Below are positions 47,501 through 57,738 of a DNA stretch of 64,000 bases, in pieces (the first letter of the stretch is position 1; each line of letters begins with the position of its first letter). The stretch covers positions 202,040-266,039 of the forward strand of contig LUCM01001574.1 of NCBI GenBank assembly GCA_008360955.1, given 5' to 3'. The notes beneath the pieces are model-generated. The model made no database searches, had not been told where the DNA came from, and saw only the letters and a program-made list of their open reading frames with translations. The position numbers were made by a program, and so were the translations under genes. Source of the stretch: Fasciolopsis buskii. Its lineage: Eukaryota; Platyhelminthes; Trematoda; Plagiorchiida; Fasciolidae.

Positions 47501-50500
47501 TTATTGATTTTAACCAATGACACCCGCGTTTTCCACACAACAGTGCTGCCATGACACGTCTCCACGAGCCAGTCGTCTCATCTACGCGCCACTAATATTC
47601 GCAGTGGCATAAAGTGCTGTCTGCCTTTCACACAAACTGGTCAGCTGAACAGCCGCCAATGTGTTACGCAAATTAATCAATCGCATTTGTCCGTTACGCC
47701 GTGTAATTAATAACGACCTCGTCCTTGTCCATGCTTTTTCTTTCTATGCTATCTAAGGTGTTGATTTCTGGCTAACTTTTAATACAGTCTTCACACTTGG
47801 TAATGGTTGGCCTCTCACTGTGGATTGAACGATCGAGGAATTACTACATATATATACATATACATATACATATGCTACATATACAGACACACACACAAAG
47901 TGGTGCTCTAAAAACCAACTATCTAATTTCGTTAAATAATTCCCGTTCCATGTGTTCGCCTTTACTTCTGCCGAACTCGGTATTCTGGTTTTCATCTGCT
48001 TTTCAATTAGTAGCCGATGGATTTTTAACTCTTATCAGCATTCTCCGCTTGGTATTGAAGGCTTGCATCCTCGTGTGGGATATTGGCATTCCTTCGGCAC
48101 CGGAATACCGCACACGTCATCAACTTCTCATGCGATTAATTTGTCCACGGGCAAATTTGAATCCGGTCCTGAACCTGGTCTTTTTGCCCAAATTTGACGT
48201 ACTTCTCGCGGGCTGTGAGGATGGCGTGTTCTCGTGGAATTTACCCGAATTTCGGAAAGAAAAACTCAATGAGGAAAGGTAGGCTTCTAACCGGTTCATA
48301 TGTTAAATCCTCGGCCCTGGACATCTGTGTTATTCCTCTCTTCTTCTCTTTAGCTAGTTTTTTCGTGTCTTAACTCAGTGTTGGTGCTATCTTCTTGATT
48401 GTTATCGCTTCACTTCGTTCCTCGTGTTTTCTGTCCACCGGCCTCTCCGAAAGAACTGCGGATTTGGAATTGAAGATTCCCACCCGATGTGAACCATGTT
48501 TCGACGGCCTGGCCAAACTAACCGAACAACTGGTGGTTGTCAAATGCGTGGAAGAGGGCGAGATTTACGTGTTCGATTACGGGCAGGTTGGTTTTTCCTG
48601 TGAAAATGAAACGAAGATGATTGTTTGCATTATTCTCGTGTATCATGTTTTTCTCGAAACCCAGTTTGGAATTTTAAATTACTATCTGAGTAGTCCAGTT
48701 CTATTCATGTTCCCAGGTAGTTTTTTATTGTCACGCTCGATGCATGAGTATTGTGTAGGAATATGTTCTATGGTCACTAGGATCCATCATGCAAGGTGGG
48801 TTGGGACGGAAAACTAGTACTCAAACTTGAAGAGGCAAAAACACAATCTCATTAGGTCATTTTGTGATAACGAGCTAAGCGACAACGAATTGCCATCTAT
48901 CGCAAAATAAACTAGAAGCGACAAAGTTATGATCATGAAAGATAAGGTCATCGTTAGGGTAAGAAAGAGCAGACAGAAAGTCCAAATGCAGCGACTGTTG
49001 CCACAGTCTGTCAAGTGTAACTTGATGTATTAGGTAAAATGAAATAGTCACGCTGTTCACGAGAAACCACTTGCAGTTATTAATTCATCTCAAGTAAATT
49101 TTGATTTCATATTCGCTCACCTATCAGTCCATCTACTTGCCTGTCAATCGTCATTAGCTTTTGACAGAAATATCTACTGCATGTTACTCGAATTCTCTGA
49201 TGGTAGTGTGTTCAACGCTCTTCTCTAACCATCGTGTAACTGTAGTATTTGAATAAAACCTTGAAGTCAGTTCTCCGGTGCTCAGCCATAATTTTCGGAA
49301 TCCTGCTGACTAACGATTTTACTGTCCTCCTTATTTTTAGGTCGTTCAGCGAGCTAAGCGATTAGCTTCCGGAAAGAAGCATGTTACCGTCGAGCTTCGT
49401 GGTCAGCTTCGTTGGCAAACGACAGATGAAATTTATATAAACGTGACTGCTCGTCCCGGTTTAAACGCTGTTGTTTGTGGCGACAATGAAGGAACCATAT
49501 GGCTTTACGATCTTCAAAAGCAAGTGACTGAAGATACACGTCGATTTAAGGCTAAACCGGTCAAGGTGAGTATAAGCTTCTGGTCGTCTATCGATTGAAC
49601 TGTGATTTCACGCCTATCTTTACCAATAATTTCCCTTTACTAGTGGACCTCTAGTGACAGAGGATGGATTTGCTTATTACTTTGGTTTGATTTTTATCTC
49701 GCAGTTGAACCTAGCTTGAAATGAAAAGTCTGGATAAATGTACCAGGTAAACGGGTAATAACGGAACAACCACACATAGTCCGGTTGCAACTGTACTACT
49801 GACTACATCAATTTTCCATTTTGTTTGTCTTTTGTGCCCCTGACATCCTGTCCATCGTAAAAAGTGGTACCTTGACATGGTGTGGCGCTTGCATGCCTCC
49901 GAGATCCAAACAACTAGACGTATTTTTCCTGATCGGGAGATGTGGTGATGCGCGGCAGACCAATGAATAAATGCCAGGCAAAGCTCATTCTCACGGATCT
50001 AATTGGTTTGACAAAATGGGTTCTGCCCGACAGCCTACTTGACTTCTAGGGAAACTACTCCATCAAATAAGATTTAGGGAATCCATTCACTGGTCGAATT
50101 GACGTCTACCGGATGGATGGGTCGCATGTTCGGAATGTCTCTCGACGGTGGGAAACGTTGTGGCACTTCACTGGTTGGATGTCGTCCGCCTAAACTGGGT
50201 AACCCACAGCCCAAAGGATTTTGCCGCGTTCCGTTTCGCTTGCTTTGTTGGGTGCATTGAGGGGAGAACTGAATCTGACTACGCTGGGTCGTGCACCATG
50301 CAGAACAAAACAGCGTATGTATCAGACATGAACAAACCTCTCTAATATCGCTCCGGTCACGTTTCCGTGGCTCAGTGTTGAATCAGGGTCTCCGGTTGAG
50401 ATTCCCATTGTCGATGTCACTTCGACTGGTGATGGGACTTTTACGACCTAAACACCAAGAATCAGAACCGCATGAAAACAAAGAACCTGAGCTCTGACGA

Positions 50501-53500
50501 ACATAAATTTTCAAATTCATTGAGGAAGAAAAACCGTTTATGGGATTTGGGTGGCTTCAAAGCATCATTTTGCGATTTGTGCAGCCGTGAAGTAACAGCT
50601 GCCCAAATAGCGCCGACGTCATTTCTGTAAGCGACTTTGTCATCGCTGGTTCTTTCCATATAAGGACTACGCAAGATATCACAAAAACCTGCGTTTCAAT
50701 AGATCTATCCGATGGTAATGTTGATGGAAGAGCAATACTCAAACCTGAGTGCTTAATTCACGTGGCTGTTTTCAATGTCCGTTCGCTGAACTAAGTAGGG
50801 CAACTAGCTCCTCCAGCTGAAACTCTTGAAACTCTTGAAATAGATGTATCTTGCGTCTGCGAAATATGAATATAGGATCCCGCTTCCATAATCACTCCAT
50901 AGCCTAGATGTGATCCCCTTCTCTCGCTTCACTCTTTGCGTGTTCGGTGATCCGGTTTTGAGCGTTCGTGGTCAGGCTGACGTTGGGATTGGCTTGAGTG
51001 CCCAAGCCGAGTGTGCACTTGGACTGCACCGCATTCAACAGTCGTTTGTATGCAGTTCGATTGGGCGATTCCGCGCGCACCAACGGCAGTCGATTGACGC
51101 GCCATTCTTTGTTCGTATCTGTTTATACCGCCATTGGCTGCAATTACTTTGAAGTCGAAGACTAATTCTAACGGGGCTTATTTCCACTACTCCGTCATGT
51201 GTGTTCAACGGCGTTGAGATTGTTGCTGTTGGTTTCAGCTCCTGACTTGGCTAGTTTTGGTTTACTGGACGATATATTGGGCCGATCGCGCCGACAGCGG
51301 TGATTGCTTCATCCAAGCTTGTTCTGACTACAGACTGTTTTTGGCGAACATCAACCATTTTTTCTCATGAAATGCAACGTGGGCTCACCTGGTGCTCTCA
51401 TTTCCACCGGTCGCCGGTGGTGTCGATTAATCGAAGACTGTTCACTATTCTAGCCTACATTCGTGAACTGAGCTTATGCTTCGGTTTTCGTTGTTTCTGG
51501 TCTTTGGTAGTACTTACACGAAAACTACGCGTCCTGCACAGCTGATTCTTGACGATAGTCGCAGACTTCGTTTCTAATCAGAGCTTTCAATTTCGTTATC
51601 ACTTCACCAAAGTTCCCGGGATCCGAATGAACACCAGGAGCAAACCAAAGAAGCGTTGCAGTTAACGATAACCCTCACTCTTTACTCCATGCTATATGAC
51701 CTTCAGAAACGATGGATATCCTTGACATCAGTTCCTTTTTTGGAATTTCACAGGTCCGTCCCCCCGGATGCCACATGCAGTGAAATGCATAAACACGTCA
51801 AACGTCAGCTGACCTAATGTTAGAGAAATGACTGTGAGCAATGGTCGATAGGAAAGCGTGAGGATGTCTGAGAAGGCTGTTATCAATAATAGTCGCAACC
51901 TTTATCGACTGATTAGGATAACTTGGCTGCGGAAGCCGAGCGTAAGCAGGGTGATTAAAGAATCGACGACTCACTGATTCATTCTCAGGAGCGTCGGACC
52001 AAACACTTTAAGGAACAGTTTAGTTAGCTCACAGTCACAGTGGGCTGTCTGCTTGTGCCTTCAAGTGGACCAATGCAGGTGGTTACCTGCCATTCATCAC
52101 AAATGGAGGTGAGGTTTTCCTAAAAGCCACGAGGCAACTGGATCAGATGGATTGTCGCTATCCTTCTTTAAGAATTGTTACGAAGTGTTAACATCAGAGT
52201 TAACAAAACTCCTAGGAGTCTGGGAAAGGGAATAGATTCCAAAGGACTGGTGTGAATCCGTGATTGTACCGACTTGCAAGAAGAAGGGTGGTAGACCTTC
52301 CTAGGGAAACCAGCGCAGAATTAGTTTAATAGACATTGCATCCAACCCGCTTGGGGGCATTATTATCTACCGATTATTGAATGCTCGCGAAAGGTGTATG
52401 CATCAAAACCAAGCCGGCTTCGTCCCAGCTTGTATTGACCACTTTTTTGCTTTTCGACAGATCTTCGGCTCATTTTCCTGGACCTGCAATTTTTGTCTTT
52501 TTTTATTTGAAAGCGGCGTTTGACTCAGTCTACTGTGCAGTTCTTCGGCGTTATTTGTCTGTGAAGGATGTACGAACAACTGAAGCCCCGTCCCTGTTCA
52601 CGGCATTTTTTTCACTTGGGTTCGCTATGAGAAGCAGTGTTTTTTACGGTTTCCATTTTCACCTTCACTTCTCATGTCTATGTAAGAATAGTGACATTGA
52701 TATCTGCTCAAGTAAAGGAATGTCAAATGCAGACGATGTTATGCTTCTGAGTTAGAACCCCGATAACCTTTTGGTTTCATCAATTGCTTAAACGGTAGTG
52801 TAGCTGTATTTGGGATGCTTTGTGCCTCTTCAAGTGTAAACTGCTGTTGCAAGACTGGATTAGTTCGAAGCCAAATCTGGTTCTTCCAAAGGAAGAATCA
52901 GAAGAGTTAGGTGGACTCGGTTATTTGTTTTAGTTGTATCTCATCTGGTGGACGTAAATTAGATAAGATATCTTCGCGCTTACGGCACGCTTGATTGACA
53001 GTCTTCAACTTCAGACATCTGTGACGTCTACGTCACATCCAGTTGTCGATCAGATATCGAGTTCACACAACAGAAGTGATGTCGTTCCTGCTATGTGACT
53101 CAGAACCATGCCCGTTTAGGTCAAATGTGCTGTGCTTGGTTCACGCTTTCTTCGTGCTATTGGTTGAATATGATAGGGGAATTTTGTCCGTAACTCAAAC
53201 GTACAGTATTTTGTTTTAGAGATCTATCTTCAAAAGAGGCACTAAGTTACTATAGGTTATGGCGGTTGGGATATATTTTGTGCATGCTGGCAGATCGCCT
53301 GCCCCGTTGTAGTCTATCATCCGAGACGGGTTTCAATGTACTGCGTGCCTATGAGACTACTTGTAAATGCTGCTTGGTTAGTTTATCTGGCAGTTGTTTC
53401 ATTGGAAGAGTGATTAGTAAATCGAACCCGTTAGGTAGTTCGAAATATCTCATTTACTTGAGTGCCTTCAAAATTTGCACATCGCCATTTAGGGTAAATA

Positions 53501-56500
53501 TTTCTCTTGGACTAGAAGCCTTGCAACTTTTAATACAGACGCTTGCTGTGACTAGAACGCTTTTATATCTGCTCTGCTCGCTTCGCTGTTTGCTTGTCAG
53601 ATAATCCTGCTTCTCGCATATAGTTCTCCTGGCATCATAATGATCTTGAGAACGGAAACCCAAGCGTTCGTTGTAGGGCTGGACCTCGGTCAAGTCTTTT
53701 GTGTGCATTTATGTTGCTCCGTTCTGAACATGTGAAAAGCAGTGGACTGTAATCCCCGTACTTGTTCGTCTCAACTGAGATTTTCTCCACTCAATATAGT
53801 TTTCGTGCCGCTATGGAATAATTCTTTTTGGGCAATCTGGCTATTGATATTTGAAAGAAATAGAAGAGGACCTAGAAGACGCCATAGCACTCCGAATCGA
53901 CAACAACGATAGTCTTATTCAGGTTTTTTCTGATCGTAGACTTTCTGATGCACCGTAAAACGTGGCATTGATTCAGTTGATGCCCGCATAGCATTCAGCG
54001 CATTCGACTGAAATCGACCGCATCAATGTAGATCACCGGCAGATTGGATCAGGGAAAGATCGCCAATCATTCTAGTCCAAACTACCTTATCAAACTTATG
54101 CTTTGTTCTTTGCTCATTTTAGTTTGAAACTAATCTAATCTTGCTAATGCGTAAGTCACGCATCATGCACAGCTACTTTCCAGTTGACCATCGCCTACCT
54201 GAATTCATTACGAACTTCCTACGTGGTTATCGACACAGCCTGGTTTCCAGGTCTTGGGTGAACATTAGAAACAGATCCAGTAAGATCTGTTTCACGCTGC
54301 AAGCACCAAGCAGAACTCAAGGTCAGACGAGCCTCACAGGTGTTGAATATCTTTGATGCCGATTACTTGCTTAGTCGCTTGCGAGTCGTCCCACTTTCTG
54401 GATGTAATGCTCCGTTAGGTCCGTTAATCCCCGATACGGACCAAGGATGTGAAAACTGATTGCGAGCAGAGACAGATGGGGAAATGTTGAAAAATAAGGA
54501 TTATCGTCAATAAAAGCAAACTGTACCGATTGATTAGAATTTTCAGGCTAGGGAAAAACCCTGCGACTCAGTGATTCACTCTTGGGGCCTTCATCTGCCG
54601 CGTTGGGCAGAATATTTCAAGAAGCAGTTCAGTCGTCCAATTTTCACGGCAATATGGGCCGATTGCAGTCTTCCGTCAACAGTAAAGGTCACTAAGGAGC
54701 TAGGTTTGAAAAGGATACAAAACTCTATCTTTTCAAGGATAGTGGTGATGATTTGAAATTGGAAATTCAACAATTTCTGGTTTTTATGTGAAAAAGAAGC
54801 ATATTTCGATGGACTTCAGTGGCTGTGCCGATTTACACGAAAATGGATTTGCCGTCTTGTGAACACCATATAGTTAACTTGGCAATCGTCATATCCAAAA
54901 TGCTCAATAGCTTTACTCGCCGCAGGCTGACTGACTCCATGCATGTGATTCAAGGTGTTTCCGATTCGATCGGCGTTTTCGTTGACCGAAATCTTGGTCC
55001 TGTGGCAGATTTTTGAACACACTTCTCATAAGCTCACAATGTTGATTCGAAAGTCGTGTTCGAATCATTCGATCATGCATCGCCAGTCATTGCATAAGGT
55101 GTCTTTTTTTTCTTTCCCACTCTTGAATGCAAGTAGTACAAGCCGAGTTCGCATTTATGGCAGTCTGTCCTCCGGGGTTACCACGTGAAATGGTGTTAGG
55201 TTTATGGCCCCCCTTTAGAATTTGTAATTGAGATTACTATGGAAGTAGTTCTGTCCTCTTATGAGAATATTTCCATTGGTAATTGTTGAGACGCTTCATT
55301 GTCCAACCTAGAATGTAAATAACTTTGCACTCTTCAGTGTGACTGGAGGTAATCTGCCTGCATTTTTTGGCAGTCTCGATCAGTGTAGCTATTTTGGGGT
55401 ACATTTTACACCAGATTGTTACTAGGTACTGCAGGAATGGCTTGACTTGAGTCCCGATATTGTGCTCACGAGAAGTTGGAAAAATAAGTTAAATTGTCCC
55501 AACAGATTTATCTCAACGGTTGGTAGCGTCTTCACTTCTACAGATCGCTGATTGGGTTTCTAGGAGCTTGAAGTATCTGTAGTGTAGCATTAAATCTTGT
55601 TGATCTGATATCAAGTGCACATAGGGACAATAAGACCATGCCCGTCTCACGTTTCCGGAAAGTTGGCGTTACTGACAGAATACTGTCTCTGTATGAACAC
55701 CGGTGTCTTCCCACTGCTCGGAATTTATTTAACTGATTCTGAGATTAAATGTAGAATACTGGCCAGGTCCCAATAAACTGTATGATTCCGTTTTTGCCAC
55801 TGACATAATGAATGCGGCTCGCCATTCAGTAAGGCTATAGCTCTTTGTCTTCGAGATGTGCGTGGACAAAAGCCTATAAATCATATTTCTCGGCCTCCGG
55901 CTCTGCTTCACTCCGGAGGACATTGAGCTCCTGATCGTCGTGAACTGGACTACAGATCATAGGCTTCAAACTATTTGCAAATGCCTTATTTCGCTCTGCT
56001 GCACTTTACATCAGGAGCTCTGATTGATGACTCGTAACGGCCGTCATGGACGGTATCTTACTTCGTTCTGAGCGTCCGGACAGCTCAGCGGCCTCGGAGA
56101 TGCCATAGTTTTGATGTAGATGAGTTTTTAGTAGGCAGTATGTGATGAATCCTACACTGTTTCTCCTCCCCGCATCATGTTCGCATTTCGCCATGTTTAT
56201 GAAGGCACTAGATCTTGAACCAGACATGCATGTATAAATGCAATACTGAACATCGGGACTCCTCATGAAGCGCCGCACTTGATCTGGTTAAGGTGGTTTG
56301 AATTTTGATTTCATGTATGCAGCGCGCAAGTCCCTCAGTGTGTGCTGTTCTCCGAGGCTGCCAATTGTGAAAATACAAATGGGAGTCGTCTGTTTGTGAC
56401 GTGGCGAAGAGCTTTGAAAATCTAATCGGTAGTCTATCCGTAGTAGGCTGAGGTAGACTCACGAGTTAGGTTTCGCATGCAGCAGCTGGGATCATAGGCT

Positions 56501-57519
56501 GTTATAGCTAGGCCCAACACCTAGTGAAATACTTTCACTTAAGTGCCTCCTTGATCTAAGTAATCATTTCTTTTTGCCTCGAATTCGTTTTATCTTCTCT
56601 CCTCCGTTAGCTCCGCATTTCAGCATTTGGCATCCAAAAACGTGGTGCATGGTTAAACTCAAGGCTGAAGCCGACGCCTGCTCCGCTTTAGTTTTACAGG
56701 TGGCATACCGTAAGCAGTCGAGCCAATGGAATAAGTACACCCTCTGATGATGAAGTCACCTTATCCCCATATCTTGTTCTCGCGTCTATTAGTCTGACTT
56801 TCTATGTGAAAGATTGAAATAGGGATCATGGTGTTTCCTTAGCCCTGTTGCCTTTTTGTTACGTGTGTAGTGGGAAGACTATACTCCATAGCCGTTATGA
56901 CCCACCACACGGGGGGACCGGTAGTCACGATCCTAAAACTTAGAGTGGCTTAGGATCACATATGATCTTCGTAAGTCTGGCTGGTAATGACCCAGGCGAC
57001 GGTGAATCGTCACCAGCCGCCACACTGTGCTTGGATTGTCGCCCAGTCTGTTATCCCAATGGAACTATTGGGAACTTATGTGGCTCAATGCTGCTCCAAG
57101 TTTCGGTGTCATGATTGGCGGTCCTGTCCCCCCTCCCTCCCAGTACAGTGAACTCTAGCACATGTGAGATATGCCTCTTCTACTGCACTCACAAAACGAG
57201 CGCGTTATGGCAGACACGCCAACAGTTGGCCACCGTCCGCTCTGTTTAGTTGTATTTTGTGTTGTTCTCCCTGAGACTACTTTTATCCCGTGACTGGTTT
57301 GCTCAGAATCCACCATTCCATCCCGTTTTTTTGCAGATACTTGAGTGGCCCGAATGTAGTGTTGGTGGAACAAAGGATGACGATAGTCAGTTGAAGGAAA
57401 ACATTACCTCCGGTTTCAAAAATCCTGTTGTGAATACGACGGACATCAGTCATGATGGACAATATCTGGTTGCGGTTACGGACAATAACCTCGTGTGCAT
57501 ATGGAAATTTTCAGGTTGA
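35060..57519 (+). CDS. LRWD1: LRWD1/ORCA-like LRR and WD40 protein (fourteen exons, 5' incomplete)
   Basis: Exons: 35060-35223, 35656-35767, 35914-36169, 36885-37016, 38455-38607, 42646-43177, 43748-44366, 44696-45356, 45813-46031, 46168-46377, 48061-48278, 48454-48586, 49341-49565, 57337-57519. All phases agree, giving at least 1271 codons to TGA; human LRWD1 has about 647. LRWD1 (ORCA) binds the origin recognition complex and repressive histone marks in the nucleus. The N-terminal LRRs (VRILNLSDCGF, LIELNLSGNAL, LKRLNLRGNP) and WD40 blades (DPLHFIRCHARDNDP, ATCGGECVCLIDC, LVWDIGIP, GDNEGTIWLYD) match the family in order. A ~600-residue disordered linker separates them. No start codon was found in or just before the first listed exon. 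Confidence 0.9.
35656..35767 (+). CDS. LRWD1: LRWD1-like gene, start of LRR domain
   Basis: Acceptor TTCTTCTAG, donor GTATGC, phases 1 in and 2 out. It reads VNFQTLALSCEECNNVVDDV and ends SLKKVRIL, the beginning of the first LRR strand, which is completed by NLSDCGF from the next exon. Confidence 0.75.
35914..36169 (+). CDS. LRWD1: LRWD1-like gene, LRR exon
   Basis: Acceptor TTCTGCCCAG, donor GTTTGT, phases 2 in and 0 out. It holds three LRR strands in series: NLSDCGFTGLIP, LIELNLSGNALYGFP and LKRLNLRGNPRL. This is the same spacing as LQELDLSNNHLETLP and LEELSLEGNPFL in the human protein. Confidence 0.88.
36885..37016 (+). CDS. LRWD1: LRWD1-like gene, LRR cap exon
   Basis: A 44-codon phase 0-0 exon: LLCRQSIAYLCPYLKSINGE, then EFTEEPSDETIKIIQATKHQ. 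The YLKSINGEEF block corresponds to the LRKVNGKD that closes the LRR domain in vertebrates. Confidence 0.82.
37017..38454. other. LRWD1 intron with one unassigned open frame
   Basis: Nothing is recognised apart from a 107-codon open frame at 37974-38297 starting MPRKIHPFNEEVWNV. It has an AG before its ATG but no good donor, and no counterpart in LRWD1. It is probably chance or old element sequence. Confidence 0.4.
38455..38607 (+). CDS. LRWD1: LRWD1-like gene, post-LRR exon
   Basis: A 51-codon phase 0-0 exon: IYSKWEDDIAGFYKKGLPKR, then DAIRVIETLVLHSVKRSDDL. It aligns with the AHWEKF...FVKSAVRDVRYG helical segment that follows the LRRs in human LRWD1. Confidence 0.82.
39570..39900 (-). mobile_element. 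RTE-like LINE reverse-transcriptase fragment
   Basis: The minus-strand frame 39795-39577 contains GEVHLLPDDHLMDFDYADDA then VLPDDNPQTAQNSKNRL, matching the region around the YADD box of RTE-like elements. Both ends are truncated. It lies in the 4-kb LRWD1 intron after exon 38455-38607. Confidence 0.7.
41517..41572. repeat. TA microsatellite (interrupted)
   Basis: A long TA tract with two short interruptions, directly adjoining the hammerhead repeat unit. Confidence 0.95.
41576..41877 (-). repeat. Dispersed repeat unit carrying a hammerhead ribozyme
   Basis: On the minus strand this unit runs from about 41877 to 41576 and ends in TTTTATATATATA. It contains the block shared with 22691-23105 (41742-41820) and, further 3', the hammerhead at 41670-41611. 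Its last ~33 nt (41576-41608) recur at 41891-41924, so a second, truncated unit sits next to it. Penelope-like elements and retrozymes of flatworms carry such ribozymes; which class this is cannot be settled here. Confidence 0.65.
41611..41670 (-). ncRNA. Type I hammerhead ribozyme
   Basis: All core elements can be read on the minus strand. CTGACGA is at 41655-41649. Stem II is GCG (41648-41646) with CGC (41637-41635) around an 8-nt loop. GAAA is at 41634-41631. A minimal stem III (AC...GT) leads to the cleavage triplet GTC ending at 41625. Stem I pairs GTGTGC (41624-41619) with GCATAC (41661-41656) with one G-U pair. After an internal loop, CCCG (41617-41614) pairs with CGGG (41668-41665). 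A very short stem III is typical of ribozymes in Penelope-like elements and retrozymes. Confidence 0.8.
41891..41944 (-). repeat. Second, truncated copy of the hammerhead-repeat end plus TA tract
   Basis: AGCAGGAAGTAGTATCTGG and ATGCGTGAACAAAAT repeat the sequence at 41576-41608 with one change. The copy then stops and is replaced by TA units at 41924-41944, so the ribozyme is absent here. Confidence 0.75.
41945..42645. other. 3' end of a LRWD1 intron, nothing recognised
   Basis: No repeat or exon signature was seen until the T-rich acceptor before 42646. Confidence 0.6.
42646..43177 (+). CDS. LRWD1: LRWD1-like gene, acidic linker exon
   Basis: The acceptor is the less common AAG type after a T-rich tract; the donor is GTAATT; phases are 0 in and 1 out. 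ARRVAEDFLAPKLLDDEYED matches the WRVRMISEEL position of human LRWD1. An acidic run (SDDDEAESDEEDVDDT) and a low-complexity Ala/Ser region follow, with LVNVVGQALRHGKTVVYAVI near the end. Confidence 0.8.
43178..43747. other. LRWD1 intron, nothing recognised
   Basis: A 570-nt intron. Its 3' end is T/C-rich before the TACACAG acceptor. Confidence 0.7.
43748..44366 (+). CDS. LRWD1: LRWD1-like gene, disordered linker exon
   Basis: Acceptor TACACAG, donor GTACGT, phases 1 in and 2 out. About 206 codons rich in Ser, Thr, Ala, Pro, Gln and Lys, for example GDSEAAETTSTTIESTKEPD and a basic KRGRPSVAMSMAKR at the end, which resembles an AT-hook core (RGRP). In human LRWD1 this region is also a basic, Pro/Ser-rich spacer but much shorter. 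Confidence 0.78.
44696..45356 (+). CDS. LRWD1: LRWD1-like gene, disordered linker exon before WD40
   Basis: Acceptor TTATTCAG, donor GTGAGT, phases 2 in and 0 out. About 220 codons: a proline stretch (PIPPPHAPPPPTMRM), an Ala-rich helix-like part (AAALAGKEDALIAAALAVED), and a Lys/Arg cluster (ATKRRRRTTSQ) that could be a nuclear localisation signal. It ends with SSLSELGS just before the first WD40 blade. Confidence 0.8.
45813..46031 (+). CDS. LRWD1: LRWD1-like gene, WD40 blade 1 exon
   Basis: A 73-codon phase 0-0 exon: IVDYDPLHFIRCHARDNDPL, KVWRCAFEPS, VVATCGGECVCLIDCRSGRV. It lines up nearly residue for residue with the EPLHFLQCHSKNNSP...ATCGGEAVCVIDCQTG segment of human LRWD1. It is the most diagnostic exon of the gene. 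Confidence 0.95.
46168..46377 (+). CDS. LRWD1: LRWD1-like gene, WD40 blade 2 exon
   Basis: A 70-codon phase 0-0 exon: EFYTLAWTTVEMSTGHKTNL, LAAAGKLREIRLLHPEQLVC, MRGHKDDIACMIFHPTKPTI, LFSGDSK. The GEEF.S.AWT, LLAAAGL.G.VRLLH and AHKKAI...F.P pattern of LRWD1 is clear. Confidence 0.93.
46378..48060. other. LRWD1 intron, nothing recognised except a TA/CA tract
   Basis: Open frames on both strands (for example 46873-47277 -, 47305-47565 -) carry no family signature. A compound TATATACA/CACACA microsatellite lies at 47848-47898. Confidence 0.55.
47848..47898. repeat. Compound TA/CATA/CA microsatellite
   Basis: It is read directly as TATATATACATATACATA... followed by GACACACACACA. It lies in a LRWD1 intron. 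Confidence 0.85.
48061..48278 (+). CDS. LRWD1: LRWD1-like gene, WD40 blade 3 exon
   Basis: The acceptor is of AAG type (GGTATTGAAG); the donor is GTAGGC; phases are 0 in and 2 out. ACILVWDIGIPSAPEYRTRH matches the RIILWDIGVPNQDYE of human LRWD1. LLAGCEDGVFSWNL matches LLAGCEGGCCCWDV. The open frame continues upstream without homology, so the acceptor was chosen by alignment and phase. Confidence 0.9.
48454..48586 (+). CDS. LRWD1: LRWD1-like gene, WD40 blade 4 exon
   Basis: AAG-type acceptor (CCGAAAG), donor GTTGGT, phases 2 in and 0 out. It reads (R)TADLELKIPTRCEPCFDGLA, LTEQLVVVKCVEEGEIYVFD and YGQ. It corresponds to the VDGLAFVNEDIVASKGSG...ICLW segment, less conserved than its neighbours. 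Confidence 0.78.
48587..49340. other. LRWD1 intron, nothing recognised
   Basis: A 754-nt intron with no element signature. It ends in a TTATTTTTAG acceptor. Confidence 0.6.
49341..49565 (+). CDS. LRWD1: LRWD1-like gene, WD40 blade 5 exon
   Basis: A 75-codon phase 0-0 exon: VVQRAKRLASGKKHVTVELR, GQLRWQTTDEIYINVTARPG, NAVVCGDNEGTIWLYDLQKQ. The LQWSSTELAYF and VLCGDEEGNVWLYD blocks of human LRWD1 align directly. Confidence 0.94.
50449..50530 (+). repeat. LINE 5'-region block shared with 8569-8650
   Basis: CCTAAACACCAAGAATCAGA and the next ~60 nt (CCTGAGCT, GACGAACATAAATTTTCAAA, TTCATTGAG) match 8569-8650 in the same strand orientation. Here the block lies upstream of a + strand LINE; at 8569 it lies at the 5' end of a minus-strand LINE. 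Confidence 0.65.
50640..53200 (+). mobile_element. RTE-like LINE, long but heavily decayed (copy C)
   Basis: Plus-strand traces in order: endonuclease start VAVFNVRSL (50761-50788). RGQADVGIGLSAQAE then VCSSIGRFRAHQRQS (50950-51090). Linker NNSRNLYRLIRI (about 51895). RT HQNQAGFVPACIDHFF (about 52400) and YLKAAFDSVYCAVL (about 52505). Catalytic box as NADDVMLLS (52729-52755). LLLQDW then SKPNLVLPKE (about 52846-52905). Stops and frameshifts throughout. It fills much of the last LRWD1 intron in sense orientation. Confidence 0.75.
53201..54479. other. Part of the last LRWD1 intron, nothing recognised
   Basis: The 3' end of LINE copy C may continue into this stretch, but no motif could be read with confidence. 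Confidence 0.35.
54480..54760 (+). mobile_element. Second RTE-like LINE linker/RT fragment
   Basis: NKSKLYRLIRIFRLGKNPAT followed by WAEYFKKQFSR repeats the element segment seen at about 51895-52020 of copy C (NNSRNLYRLIRITWLRKPSV, FKEQFS-like). It is short, and both ends are unclear. Confidence 0.5.
54761..57336. other. 3' part of the last LRWD1 intron, nothing recognised
   Basis: Several short open frames but no signature. The final 30 nt are T/C-rich before the TTGCAG acceptor at 57336. Confidence 0.4.
57337..57519 (+). CDS. LRWD1: LRWD1-like gene, last exon (stop codon)
   Basis: 60 codons plus TGA at 57517-57519. ILEWPECSVGGTKDDDSQLK begins like the ILKWPQPW of human LRWD1. It ends YLVAVTDNNLVCIWKFSG, matching the YLTALTDSNIVAIWGRM at the human C terminus. 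It lies 7.8 kb from the previous exon, but phase and homology make the join secure. Confidence 0.93.
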   Translation: MLEWPECSVGGTKDDDSQLKENITSGFKNPVVNTTDISHDGQYLVAVTDNNLVCIWKFSG

Positions 57520-57732
57520 ATAGGCGTTGAGTTTTTCGTATATCATTTTCAATACTTGCATTTCTGTCCCTTACTGTGCTTCGGCTTTGTTCTCATCTCC
57601 AGATCTTTTTAACATCGTGTAAATCCCCTCCATTTTTGTACACCAGAACCGTCCTTTTTCTCGATTATATATTCATTCCGTTATACTGCGGTCTACATTG
57701 TTTGTTCTACTGGTGCACTCGAGTGTTGTTAT

Positions 57733-57738
57733 AATAAA
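57733..57738 (+). promoter_or_regulatory. Candidate polyadenylation signal of the LRWD1-like gene
   Basis: An AATAAA hexamer about 215 nt past the stop codon, the nearest one noticed on this strand. Confidence 0.5.
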
